DNA from: Clostridia bacterium
GTDB taxonomy: Bacteria; Bacillota; Clostridia; Peptostreptococcales; Caminicellaceae
Reading direction: 5' to 3'
DNA length: 53,180 bases
Assembly: GCA_022361035.1 (NCBI GenBank)
Contig: JAKSBP010000008.1
Location: 1 to 53,180, forward strand
The position numbers and the translations under genes were made by a program. This document shows positions 36,963-44,393 of this stretch, in pieces. Positions within the stretch are counted from its first letter, which is position 1; each line of letters starts with the position of its first letter. Below the pieces are notes generated by a model, which saw only the letters and a program-made list of their open reading frames with translations, was not told the DNA's origin and did not search any database.

Positions 36963-37680
36963 CATGTTAGTTCTATTTACAGGTGAACTGCAAAGAATGA
37001 AAAGATATAACATATTTGCAGCAAGCCTTTTAATTTCATTAATTTGGATTGGGATACTTCAATTTACTGGTATTGAGGATGTCAGCTCAATATTTCCCCT
37101 ATTGATTTTCCTTGATGCAACCTCCATGGCTATGCTAATGGTTGGTGTTACTATGTTTTTTGAAAAACAGGAAGGAGTTATAAAGACTTTACTTGTATCT
37201 CCCATAGACAAGTCAGAATATATTTTGGCTAAGTCTTTTGCCAATATCCTATCCAATGTGGTAACACTAGGGGTTTTATATGGCTATTCAAAACTTTTTA
37301 AAGAAATTAATGTCAACATCTTGGGATTACTTGCAGCAGTTATTCTAATCGCCTTTTTTCATTCTTTACTTGGTTTTCTTCTTACCTATTACTCTAAGGA
37401 CTTTACTGGACTGTTGACTGGAATAATGAAATACAGCTTTGTATTTATGATACCTGTACTATTAGAGCAGGTGGGACTTATTAAAAACGAAACCATAAAA
37501 AAGTTCCTCTATATTATCCCTACGAAATCTTCTATGACTTTACTAAATGCATCATCCATAGGCATAGAAATGTTAGAAGTTGTCCTTTCCACTCTATATT
37601 TAGTACTTATTTCAGCTCTACTATATTATATAGTTTATAAAAAATTTGATGAATTTGCCATAAGAGAGAGTGGTGTTTAA
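36952..37680 (+). CDS. ABC-2 type permease 1
   Basis: A 242-aa membrane protein with six predicted TM helices. The N-terminal FTGELQRMKRYNIFAASLL is a short cytoplasmic amphipathic start before TM1. EKQEGVIKTLLVSPIDKSEYILAKSF is the cytoplasmic coupling loop typical of ABC-2 exporters. ATG 36952 lies 6 nt after AGGAG at 36941-36945 and overlaps the ATPase gene. It presumably pairs with the second permease (37682-38404) to form the export channel. Confidence 0.85.
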   Translation: MVNNMLVLFTGELQRMKRYNIFAASLLISLIWIGILQFTGIEDVSSIFPLLIFLDATSMAMLMVGVTMFFEKQEGVIKTLLVSPIDKSEYILAKSFANILSNVVTLGVLYGYSKLFKEINVNILGLLAAVILIAFFHSLLGFLLTYYSKDFTGLLTGIMKYSFVFMIPVLLEQVGLIKNETIKKFLYIIPTKSSMTLLNASSIGIEMLEVVLSTLYLVLISALLYYIVYKKFDEFAIRESGV

Positions 37681-37681
37681 T

Positions 37682-38404
37682 ATGTATGGGAGCTTCATAA
37701 AAAGTGAATTTAAAAAGTGGCTTCGTGATCCTCTCATGGGATTTATGGTATTTTATCCAATTCTGTTTGGTATTATAGGCAGGTATTTGCTGCCATGGAT
37801 TGCCGACATTAGTGATTTTAGTATAGATTATTATGCAGATTTAATCCTTGTAATATTGACCTTGATGACACCTCAAATATATGGAGCCCTTACGGGTTTT
37901 TCAATTTTAGATGATAGGGACGATAATGTCCTTACTTCCATAAGGGTTACGCCCCTTAGTATACATCAGTTTTTATCCTTTAGATTGATAGTAGTTGTTA
38001 TAATTACCTTCATAGCATGTACCTATGTTATGTGGTTTTCAGATGTTGGAGAGATACCCATAGAAAATATTTTAGCCATTGCCTTTTTAGCATCCCTAGA
38101 GGCACCAATGACGGGGTTATTTATAAATGCCCTATCCCATAACAAAATAGAGGGCTTTGCAGTAATGAAGGGATCAGGTATCATTATTATTTTCCCTATA
38201 ATTGCTATGTTTTTTACAGATAAAAAAGAGCTAATCTTTTCATTTGCCCCGGGATTTTGGGCTGCAAAGACGATTAGCAGCTTGATTAGGGGAGAAGGAG
38301 TACTATTATTGACATATAATCAGTACTACTTCATTGGACTAGCCTACGTTATTCTGTTAAATATTATTGTTTATAAAATATTTTTATCGAGAACAAAAAT
38401 ATAA
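37682..38404 (+). CDS. ABC-2 type permease 2
   Basis: A 240-aa membrane protein of six predicted TM helices. It has the ABC-2 features FIKSEFKKWLRDPLMGFMVF at the N-terminus and DDRDDNVLTSIRVTPLSIHQFL as the coupling loop. ATG 37682 directly follows the stop of permease 1 (TAATATG). The in-frame GTGs at 37670 and 37673 are possible alternatives, since the ribosome site is weak for all. The gene completes the exporter operon. Confidence 0.83.
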   Translation: MYGSFIKSEFKKWLRDPLMGFMVFYPILFGIIGRYLLPWIADISDFSIDYYADLILVILTLMTPQIYGALTGFSILDDRDDNVLTSIRVTPLSIHQFLSFRLIVVVIITFIACTYVMWFSDVGEIPIENILAIAFLASLEAPMTGLFINALSHNKIEGFAVMKGSGIIIIFPIIAMFFTDKKELIFSFAPGFWAAKTISSLIRGEGVLLLTYNQYYFIGLAYVILLNIIVYKIFLSRTKI

Positions 38405-38524
38405 AAGGAAAAGTGATGGGGAAGGTAAGCTTTTCTATTTTTTCAGTAGTTATATCTGACATTATGCTTGCTTTGTAAATAATAGTGTATAATAAAAGAA
38501 ATTGATATAGGGGGACGAGGAATT

Positions 38525-39028
38525 ATGAGCGTAAGAGAAATATTACTCTTGGGAAAGGAAAATTTATATAAAATATCCAAGGAGATTCGAGAGGACCAGT
38601 TAGAAAAGGCTAAAGAGGTTGTGGAGGACCTCCATGATACAATTATGGAATTTAGATCAAAATATGGATTTGGTAGAGCTATCGCAGCACCTCAAATTGA
38701 CGAGCTCTATAGGATAATATATATGAATTATGATGATAATGCTATAGCCTTTGTAAACCCTAGACTGGAGCCCATTGGAGATGAAATTTTTGAAATTTGG
38801 GATGACTGTATGAGCTTTCCAGGGTTAGAGGTAAAGTTAAAGAGATATAAAAAAGTTAGAGTTTCCTATAAGGACTTAGAATGGAAGGATTGTACCATTG
38901 AATTTGAAGGGGATTTGGCCGAGTTAATGCAGCATGAATATGACCATTTAGAGGGTATATTGGCACCGCAAAGAGCTATTGACAACAAGTCCTTTAGAAT
39001 CAACAAAGATAAATTGGGATGCCTTTAA
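38525..39028 (+). CDS. def: Peptide deformylase, divergent
   Basis: Removes the formyl group from nascent proteins. The 167-aa length is normal. Motif 1 is GRAIAAPQID (usually GxGLAAPQ), motif 3 is the intact zinc helix MQHEYDHLEG (about residues 137-146). Motif 2 reads DDCMSFPG, where the family has EGCLSxPG: the Cys ligand stays but the preceding Glu-Gly is Asp-Asp. It may therefore be a second, specialised deformylase rather than the housekeeping enzyme. ATG follows GGGGGACGAGG. It is preceded by a short interval with a weak promoter (TATAAT near 38490). Confidence 0.85.
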   Translation: MSVREILLLGKENLYKISKEIREDQLEKAKEVVEDLHDTIMEFRSKYGFGRAIAAPQIDELYRIIYMNYDDNAIAFVNPRLEPIGDEIFEIWDDCMSFPGLEVKLKRYKKVRVSYKDLEWKDCTIEFEGDLAELMQHEYDHLEGILAPQRAIDNKSFRINKDKLGCL

Positions 39029-39086
39029 GCTAAGGATTAATAGGTAAAGAGAAGGGTTAAAAATATAGATAAAATGTTGAAGAATC

Positions 39087-39132
39087 AAATCAGTCTCAAA
39101 ATGATATAACATTCTCATTTTGAGACTGATTT
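39087..39132 (+). terminator. 18-bp perfect terminator-like hairpin
   Basis: AAATCAGTCTCAAAATGA at 39087-39104 pairs perfectly with 39115-39132, followed by TTTT. It ends the def transcript. Confidence 0.85.
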
Positions 39133-39134
39133 TT

Positions 39135-39165
39135 CATATATTATCTCATTTTGAGATAATATATG
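39135..39165. repeat. Second hairpin sharing the same loop-side motif
   Basis: CATATATTATCTC at 39135-39147 pairs perfectly with GAGATAATATATG at 39153-39165 around ATTTT. It repeats the TCTCATTTTGAGA core of the preceding hairpin and lies 2 bp after it. The remaining bases up to 39375 hold no gene. Confidence 0.6.
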
Positions 39166-39375
39166 ATTGAATAAATTATATAATCCATTCTTTAAAAGTT
39201 TTACTGATATACATTTTAAAGTAGAGCCTAGGGTTATACCCTATGTATCATGCACCTCTACTAGGTTATAGTTATAAAAGTTTCTAGCTTAGGCTAACAA
39301 GTCTTTAATAACTCCACTTTGGCATGATTATTGCAAATTTATATCCCTATTATAATCGGAAAAAGGAGGGGTTAT

Positions 39376-40731
39376 ATGACATTGGAAGATCTTATTATAA
39401 AAATCCTAGAAGATGAAGTTGTTCCTGCCATGGGTTGTACAGAGCCGGTCGCGGTAGCCCTGGCATGTGCAAAGGCTAAAGAATTATTAGACTTTGATGA
39501 AATAAATAATATAGAGGTTTTTGTCAGTCCCAATATATATAAAAATGGTCTAGCTGTGGGAATTCCAAAGACCGACGAAGTAGGGCTTCATATTGCGGCA
39601 GCCTTGGGCTTAATGGGTGGAAAGAGCAAAAATGATTTGAGGGTATTAGAAGAAATTAATAAAGAGGATGTTGGAGCGGCCAAGGATTTTCTTAAAAGTG
39701 GAAAATTATCATTAGAAATTGAGGATACTAAGGAGAAGATATATATAGGAGTAAATCTTTTCACAAATAAGGGAAAGGCTAAAGTAATTATACAGGGAAA
39801 ACACAATAGATTTATTTATTTAGAAAAAGAGGGAGAGGTTATATTAGACACAAAGGAAGAAAATATAGAAGCTAAAGACTATAGCAAGATACTGTATAAC
39901 TTCAAAATAAGGGACATAATAAATGAAATAGAAAAAATCTCCTATGAAAAAATAAGTTTTATGTTAGATGGATTAGAGATGAATGAAAAAATAGCCCATA
40001 TTGGTTTAAGCAAAGAGAGTGGTATGGGAGTAGGATTTAATCTTCAAAGGAATATAGAAAAGGGAATCTTAGGCGATGATTTGATGAACCATGCTATGGT
40101 TCTGACAGCCGCAGCTTCCGATGCAAGGATGTCCGGGGTAAACTTACCGGTTATGAGTAGTAATGGAAGTGGGAATAATGGACTAACAGTAATCTTACCT
40201 ATACTGGCCTATATAAAAAAAATTCAAGTAGATGATGAAAAAATAGCTAGAGCCTTAGCCATGAGTCATATTATAAATAGTTATATAAAGCACTATATAG
40301 GTAGATTATCGGCCCTATGTGGATGTGGTGTTGCAGCGGGAACCGGCGCATCTGTAGGGATTGCATGGCTAATGGGAGCAAGTAAAGACCAGATAGATGG
40401 TACCATAAAGAATATGTTGGCAAATACAAGCGGTATGATTTGTGATGGTGCAAAGGTAGGATGTGCATTAAAGCTTGCCACATCGGCTTCAGCAGCTATT
40501 CAATCGGCCCTTTTAGCTATAGGGAATAACATTGTACCTTCACAAAATGGAATTGTAGCTGAAACGGCTGAAGAGACAATAGAAAATTTAGGAACTTTAT
40601 CGGATATGGGAATGAATATTGCCGATGAAGTTATACTAAGGGTTATGAGAAAAATGCAAAGAAAATTTGAGGAAAAAAGGGATAGTAAAAAAGAAGAAGA
40701 ATATGTAAAGAAGGCAAATATAATTGCTTAA
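39376..40731 (+). CDS. cyuA: L-cysteine desulfidase family protein (CyuA/UPF0597)
   Basis: Breaks L-cysteine into sulfide, pyruvate and ammonia (or acts as a serine-dehydratase relative); 4Fe-4S enzyme. The 451-aa protein has EDEVVPAMGCTEPVAVALAC (about residues 12-31), GGSGNNGLT-like NGSGNNGLTVILP, LSALCGCGVAAGTGASVG and GMICDGAKVGCALK. The cysteines in these blocks are the probable cluster ligands. ATG 39376 follows AAGGAGGGG at 39363-39371; an in-frame ATG at 39331 is upstream of that site. It stands alone with R1 copy D at its 3' end. Confidence 0.9.
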   Translation: MTLEDLIIKILEDEVVPAMGCTEPVAVALACAKAKELLDFDEINNIEVFVSPNIYKNGLAVGIPKTDEVGLHIAAALGLMGGKSKNDLRVLEEINKEDVGAAKDFLKSGKLSLEIEDTKEKIYIGVNLFTNKGKAKVIIQGKHNRFIYLEKEGEVILDTKEENIEAKDYSKILYNFKIRDIINEIEKISYEKISFMLDGLEMNEKIAHIGLSKESGMGVGFNLQRNIEKGILGDDLMNHAMVLTAAASDARMSGVNLPVMSSNGSGNNGLTVILPILAYIKKIQVDDEKIARALAMSHIINSYIKHYIGRLSALCGCGVAAGTGASVGIAWLMGASKDQIDGTIKNMLANTSGMICDGAKVGCALKLATSASAAIQSALLAIGNNIVPSQNGIVAETAEETIENLGTLSDMGMNIADEVILRVMRKMQRKFEEKRDSKKEEEYVKKANIIA

Positions 40732-40750
40732 ATATAACTGGGATTTATGT

Positions 40751-40837
40751 TATAGATGAGTCATTGAGAATATTAACGTACTCAATCAGCCACAGTGTCT
40801 GCTTTCGTTTATTAAGTTTTTTAGTCACTCATCTATA
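40751..40837 (+). repeat. R1 palindromic element, copy D (87 bp, short form)
   Basis: TATAGATGAG starts the element and CTCATCTATA ends it, a perfect 10-bp terminal inverted repeat. CAGCCACAG and GTCTGCTTTCGTTTATTAAG match the R1 core, but the central GAATCC..GGATTC section is missing. It starts 20 bp after the cyuA stop codon. Confidence 0.85.
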
Positions 40838-40886
40838 ATAGGGTTTTTTAAAAGCTTCAATAGAAAATAAGTAAAAATACAATCTT

Positions 40887-40916
40887 GAGCCATGGCTATA
40901 GTTCTATGGCTTTTTT
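40887..40916 (+). terminator. Probable terminator
   Basis: AGCCAT at 40888-40893 pairs with ATGGCT at 40906-40911 and is followed by TTTTTT. It serves the cyuA transcript. Confidence 0.6.
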
Positions 40917-41017
40917 CTATTTCTGAAATAAGTAAAATTTATTTTTTTACACATAATAGCCATAGGAGAAATTTTATAATTTTTCAAATACTATCTTAAG
41001 GAGGAACCGATAGAATT

Positions 41018-41956
41018 ATGAAGAAAATAGTATTATGTATAGCATTAATATCTTCATTCCTAGTTACAGGTTGTATGGAAGGGGAATGGATACAAAATAT
41101 GATTGTAGAAGATACTGGAGATATGAACTATAATAGGACCATGAAGCAAGACCTCCTATGTCTAATGATGGCCTATCCAGAAGATATTACAAATATAGAA
41201 AAAGGAGAAGATGGACGAGTATATATTGTAATGAAATCGGGAAGAAAAATCCTCTACGATGATAAAAGAAGAAAAAATCATAAGCAAAAGCTGGCAAATC
41301 CAGATTTACAGGATATGATGGAGCAGATTTATCCCCTGTCAAGGATTGACAAGCTTATGGATAAGGATTTTGACCCTGGGAGGGTTAGAGTATATCCATT
41401 GTTTAAGGAAGTCTATGGAAAAACTAAGGAAGAAGTACAGTCAAAACTTATTAGTGTTAAAGTAGGTTATAAAAATTATCCCTTTAATGAAAATAATAGG
41501 GCTGCTCAAAATTTAAAGGCAGCTATGGGAGAACTTATTTTATTAGCAAAGAATAGACCTGAAACATATCCCTTTTTATTTCCTGCTAGTGGAACCTTTA
41601 ATTATAGGTATATATCAGGAACCAACAGATTAAGTCCCCATTCCTTTGGAATAGCCCTTGACCTCAAAAGAGATAATAGGGATTACTGGAAATGGGCCTC
41701 CAGGGAGGAAGGAGAAAAGAGACTGAAATCCTATCCCAAGGAGATTGTGGAAGCCTTAGAAAAAAGGAATTTTATTTGGGGTGGTAAATGGGGTCATTTT
41801 GATATCCTTCATTTTGAATATAGACCGGAACTTATAATAAAATCGAAATATTTTTCTAATGAATCCCCATTGGTAAAGGCATGGTACAGCGGTGTTTCCC
41901 CTTTAGACAATAAAGTAATGAGCTATATTCAAATAATCGATAGAGAATTACAATAA
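41018..41956 (+). CDS. M15-family peptidase lipoprotein
   Basis: A 312-aa exported zinc peptidase. The signal peptide MKKIVLCIALISSFLVTGC ends in a lipobox with Cys19. The C-terminal catalytic domain has SPHSFGIALDLKR (about residues 208-220), giving the HxxxxxxD pair, and WGHFDILHFEYRPEL (about 258-272) with the third His ligand. This fits the M15 LD-carboxypeptidase or L-Ala-D-Glu endopeptidase group acting on peptidoglycan. The N-terminal domain is not recognised. ATG follows AAGGAGGA. It converges with the DUF401 gene. Confidence 0.85.
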   Translation: MKKIVLCIALISSFLVTGCMEGEWIQNMIVEDTGDMNYNRTMKQDLLCLMMAYPEDITNIEKGEDGRVYIVMKSGRKILYDDKRRKNHKQKLANPDLQDMMEQIYPLSRIDKLMDKDFDPGRVRVYPLFKEVYGKTKEEVQSKLISVKVGYKNYPFNENNRAAQNLKAAMGELILLAKNRPETYPFLFPASGTFNYRYISGTNRLSPHSFGIALDLKRDNRDYWKWASREEGEKRLKSYPKEIVEALEKRNFIWGGKWGHFDILHFEYRPELIIKSKYFSNESPLVKAWYSGVSPLDNKVMSYIQIIDRELQ

Positions 41957-41967
41957 AAATAGAGATT

Positions 41968-42006
41968 AGGCCTAGGGTAATAATAGTATTTCCAAGGGCC
42001 TTTTTA
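41968..42006. terminator. Shared terminator of convergent genes
   Basis: AGGCC at 41968-41972 pairs with GGCCT at 41997-42001, extended inward by GG/CC. TTTTTATT follows on the plus strand. Confidence 0.55.
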
Positions 42007-42010
42007 TTCT

Positions 42011-43252
42011 CTACCAGATATTTATAATATAAATTATAACCATCACTGAATAGGTCAGGGGAAGTACATACATATAGTTTCTATATAGGTCTTTAAGTCT
42101 CACTTCAAAATATTCTAGTGTAAGGACTTGGCACATGTGTAGTGGAGACACGTAGTAGAATGTAAAGGCGCTGGTGTATATAAACATTCCATATAAAACC
42201 ATTGTATGGTAATTTGGTGCCAGGGGCAGAATCATAGGATATAGTATAGCAATGCCTGGTTGAGTAGATGCCATGGAAAAGGATATCATGGCACAGGATA
42301 TTAAAATCAGTATTTCTAGGGGTAATCCTCTATCTAATAGGCTCCTTAAAAAAATATATATTTCTTCCGTATCCCCTAGGGCATTTTTAAAAACCATAAT
42401 ACCTATTATTGCTATTATCATTGATGGTTTTATACCATGATATATGGTTTTTAATATGTTTTCATTAATATCATACTTGCTGTCCCTTTTTCTATCGTAT
42501 ATATTTATAAGGATAGAAATTAAAATTCCCACTAGGAGTGAAATATAAAAGGGCAAGCTAAACAGTAAAACACCAAGAAGGCTGACCAATATTGGTGAGG
42601 AATATAATAAAAAAGCTCCAATTGTTTTAATGTATTGTCCTGCTCCTATTTTTTGGGGCTTTATTTCCTTACAGTCCCTAAGATAAAAAATATATCCCAG
42701 TATATACATAACAAGTGCAATAGGAAGTTGAAGCTTAACAAAATCCCAAATATTATATTTGCCTAATTCAGCGGCTAATATAATTGTGGGAGATAGGGGG
42801 AAGAAAAAATATAGCCCATGTCTAAAAATCAAATTTATCGCTGCCCTTTTATCCTTTGGAATATCTAGTTTATTACCAAGCTTCTCTACAATGGGACAAG
42901 ACATCAAGGCCCCACCAGTCACTAGTAGGGTTCCAATAATTGCGGGGGCGATTAAGATGGTAGCCTTTGCACTCCCTAACATTTTCTCAAGGGCTATAAT
43001 CATTCTATCTAAAATCAGATATTTTTCCATGAGATATCCAAGGACCGTAATAAAAGCTATGGTAAGGGCCAAAGAAATCGTTGTGGATTCCGAAAGGGTT
43101 CTTATAAATAGATTTAAGATATAGTTAAGATTCCTGCCATTTAAAATTGATAAAAGCATAGCTCCAGCCACCAGAGAATAACCAATGTTTACTTTTTTGC
43201 TTACTAAAAATAATATTACGAACATTGAAAGAATTAAAGTTAATACAATCAT
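42011..43252 (-). CDS. DUF401-family integral membrane protein
   Basis: A 413-aa protein with about ten TM helices, of the DUF401/COG1906 group. Markers are SLALTIAFITVLGYLMEKY, VTGGALMSCPIVEK and YFFFPLSPTIILAAELG. Helices rich in Gly and Pro point to a transporter related to the ion-transporter superfamily, but no substrate is known. It is divergent from the NUDIX gene and convergent with the M15 peptidase. ATG is preceded by AGAGGAATT. Confidence 0.8.
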   Translation of the reverse strand: MIVLTLILSMFVILFLVSKKVNIGYSLVAGAMLLSILNGRNLNYILNLFIRTLSESTTISLALTIAFITVLGYLMEKYLILDRMIIALEKMLGSAKATILIAPAIIGTLLVTGGALMSCPIVEKLGNKLDIPKDKRAAINLIFRHGLYFFFPLSPTIILAAELGKYNIWDFVKLQLPIALVMYILGYIFYLRDCKEIKPQKIGAGQYIKTIGAFLLYSSPILVSLLGVLLFSLPFYISLLVGILISILINIYDRKRDSKYDINENILKTIYHGIKPSMIIAIIGIMVFKNALGDTEEIYIFLRSLLDRGLPLEILILISCAMISFSMASTQPGIAILYPMILPLAPNYHTMVLYGMFIYTSAFTFYYVSPLHMCQVLTLEYFEVRLKDLYRNYMYVLPLTYSVMVIIYIINIW

Positions 43253-43352
43253 TTTAAATTCCTCTTTATAATTTATTTGATAATTAAAGTTAACTCATTA
43301 TATTTATACCACAAGTTTATATTTAGTTCAATCTATTAAAGGAGAGTAGTTT

Positions 43353-43814
43353 ATGAGAAATTCAACTATTTGCTATATAAAAAAGAATAACAAAACGTTA
43401 ATGCTCCATAGAATTAAGAAGGAAAATGACATACATCAGGGAAAATGGATTGGATTAGGAGGAAAAATGGAAGAGGGAGAGACTCCTGAAGAGTGTATAG
43501 TACGGGAAGTAAAGGAAGAAAGTGGATTGAGAATAAAAAAACCAAGCTTTAGAGGAATATTAACCTTTCCAAAATTTAAGGACAATGAAGATTGGTACGT
43601 ATTTCTTTTTACGGCAAAAGAATTTGAGGGTGAACTAATAGAGTCCCAGGAGGGAACTCTTCAATGGATTGATGATACAGAAATTTTTAATCTGAACCTG
43701 TGGGAAGGAGATAAGCTATTTTTAAAATGGCTTGAAGATAACAGATTATTTTCTGGAAAGCTTGTTTATGAAAATGGTAGACTTATAGAAAATAAGGTTA
43801 TATTTTATGACTAA
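43353..43814 (+). CDS. NUDIX hydrolase (8-oxo-dGTP diphosphatase type)
   Basis: A 153-aa NUDIX enzyme. The full Nudix box is visible: GGKMEEGETPEECIVREVKE then ESGL (about residues 36-59). The early HQGKWIGLGG block matches the MutT/MTH1 type, which sanitises oxidised nucleotides, and FLKWLEDNRLFSGKLVYENG is a common C-terminal segment in the clostridial 8-oxo-dGTP group. ATG follows AAAGGAGAG. A hairpin (43819-43842) lies just after its stop. Confidence 0.9.
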   Translation: MRNSTICYIKKNNKTLMLHRIKKENDIHQGKWIGLGGKMEEGETPEECIVREVKEESGLRIKKPSFRGILTFPKFKDNEDWYVFLFTAKEFEGELIESQEGTLQWIDDTEIFNLNLWEGDKLFLKWLEDNRLFSGKLVYENGRLIENKVIFYD

Positions 43815-43817
43815 GAA

Positions 43818-43844
43818 AGGTGTAGGGGAATATCCCTACACCCT
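43818..43844 (+). repeat. Twin hairpin 1, after the NUDIX gene
   Basis: GGTGTAGGG at 43819-43827 pairs perfectly with CCCTACACC at 43834-43842 around GAATAT. It is nearly identical to the hairpin at 43996-44019. No T-run follows. Confidence 0.75.
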
Positions 43845-43995
43845 AGACTGTTGACAAACCCGAAGTTCTTCGATGTTGCTTCAACCGAGAACCCTTACGT
43901 ATTTCTTTATACGCTGCGGCCTCTCGGTTTCAGCACGCATCGAACTTCGGATTTCTCAAAAGCCTACCATCTTGTAGACTTTGTCTACAATCTGA
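43845..43995. repeat. GC-richer nested palindromic element (R3)
   Basis: Nested arms: AGACTGTTGACAAA near 43845-43858 with TTTGTCTACAATCT (43979-43992); CCGAAGTT..CGATG (43860-43875) with CATCGAACTTCGG (43938-43950); AACCGAGA (43883-43890) with TCTCGGTT (43922-43929); and CGTAT with ATACG (43898-43913). A separate hairpin, GTAGAC/GTCTAC, lies at 43974-43988. Base composition differs from the flanks. A 76-codon open frame runs through it but reads across both arms. Confidence 0.75.
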
Positions 43996-44022
43996 GGTGT
44001 GGGGGAATATCCCCACACCCTT
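43995..44022. repeat. Twin hairpin 2, after the HPr-like gene
   Basis: GGTGTGGGG at 43996-44004 pairs with CCCCACACC at 44011-44019 around GAATAT. It is the same as hairpin 1 except for paired substitutions that keep the stem. T-rich sequence follows on the plus strand. Confidence 0.75.
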
Positions 44023-44048
44023 TAACTTTTTTAGCCCTTTTTATAGGG

Positions 44049-44288
44049 TTAATCCTTTTTCAAATTAAAACCCTGCATTAAAAAATCTAAAACAAGGCCC
44101 TTTTCCTTAGGGTCTTCTACCTCTACAACGATATTATAGGGATGTTCCCTTACAAGATAGATTGCTCCTATTATAGACTTTGCATTTACTTTGATTTCTC
44201 CTGATTTTAGGTAGACTTTACCCTTTAACTTAGAAACAAAATTTACGAACTTGTCTATTTCCTCTATTTTTACAAAAGTAGCTTCCAT
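44049..44288 (-). CDS. HPr-like domain protein lacking the active histidine
   Basis: A 79-aa HPr-fold protein. KVYLKSGEIKVNAKSIIGAI then YLVREHPYNIVVEVEDPKEK match the second half of HPr, including the Ser of the NAKSIIGA motif equivalent to the regulatory Ser46. The first helix reads EIDKFVNFVSKLKG, with no His where phosphoryl-transfer His15 should be. It therefore cannot carry sugar-PTS phosphate and might be regulatory like Crh. ATG; downstream lies hairpin 2. No PTS genes adjoin it. Confidence 0.75.
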   Translation of the reverse strand: MEATFVKIEEIDKFVNFVSKLKGKVYLKSGEIKVNAKSIIGAIYLVREHPYNIVVEVEDPKEKGLVLDFLMQGFNLKKD

Positions 44289-44393
44289 AAATTTAGACCT
44301 CCCTGTGGTAAGAAAATGAATATACCCTAATTTATATGAAATAATAAATGAAAATATTCAAGCTTACAGGGAGTTGAAAATATAAATACTATT

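Noticed and set aside
36108..38404. Naming the ABC-2 exporter a fluoroquinolone transporter
   Set aside because: The gene arrangement is similar to the mycobacterial system, but substrate specificity cannot be read from these sequences.
43851..44081. A 76-aa protein on the plus strand
   Set aside because: The frame reads through both arms of the R3 palindrome, has no ribosome binding site and overlaps the HPr-like gene end. It is an artefact of the repeat.
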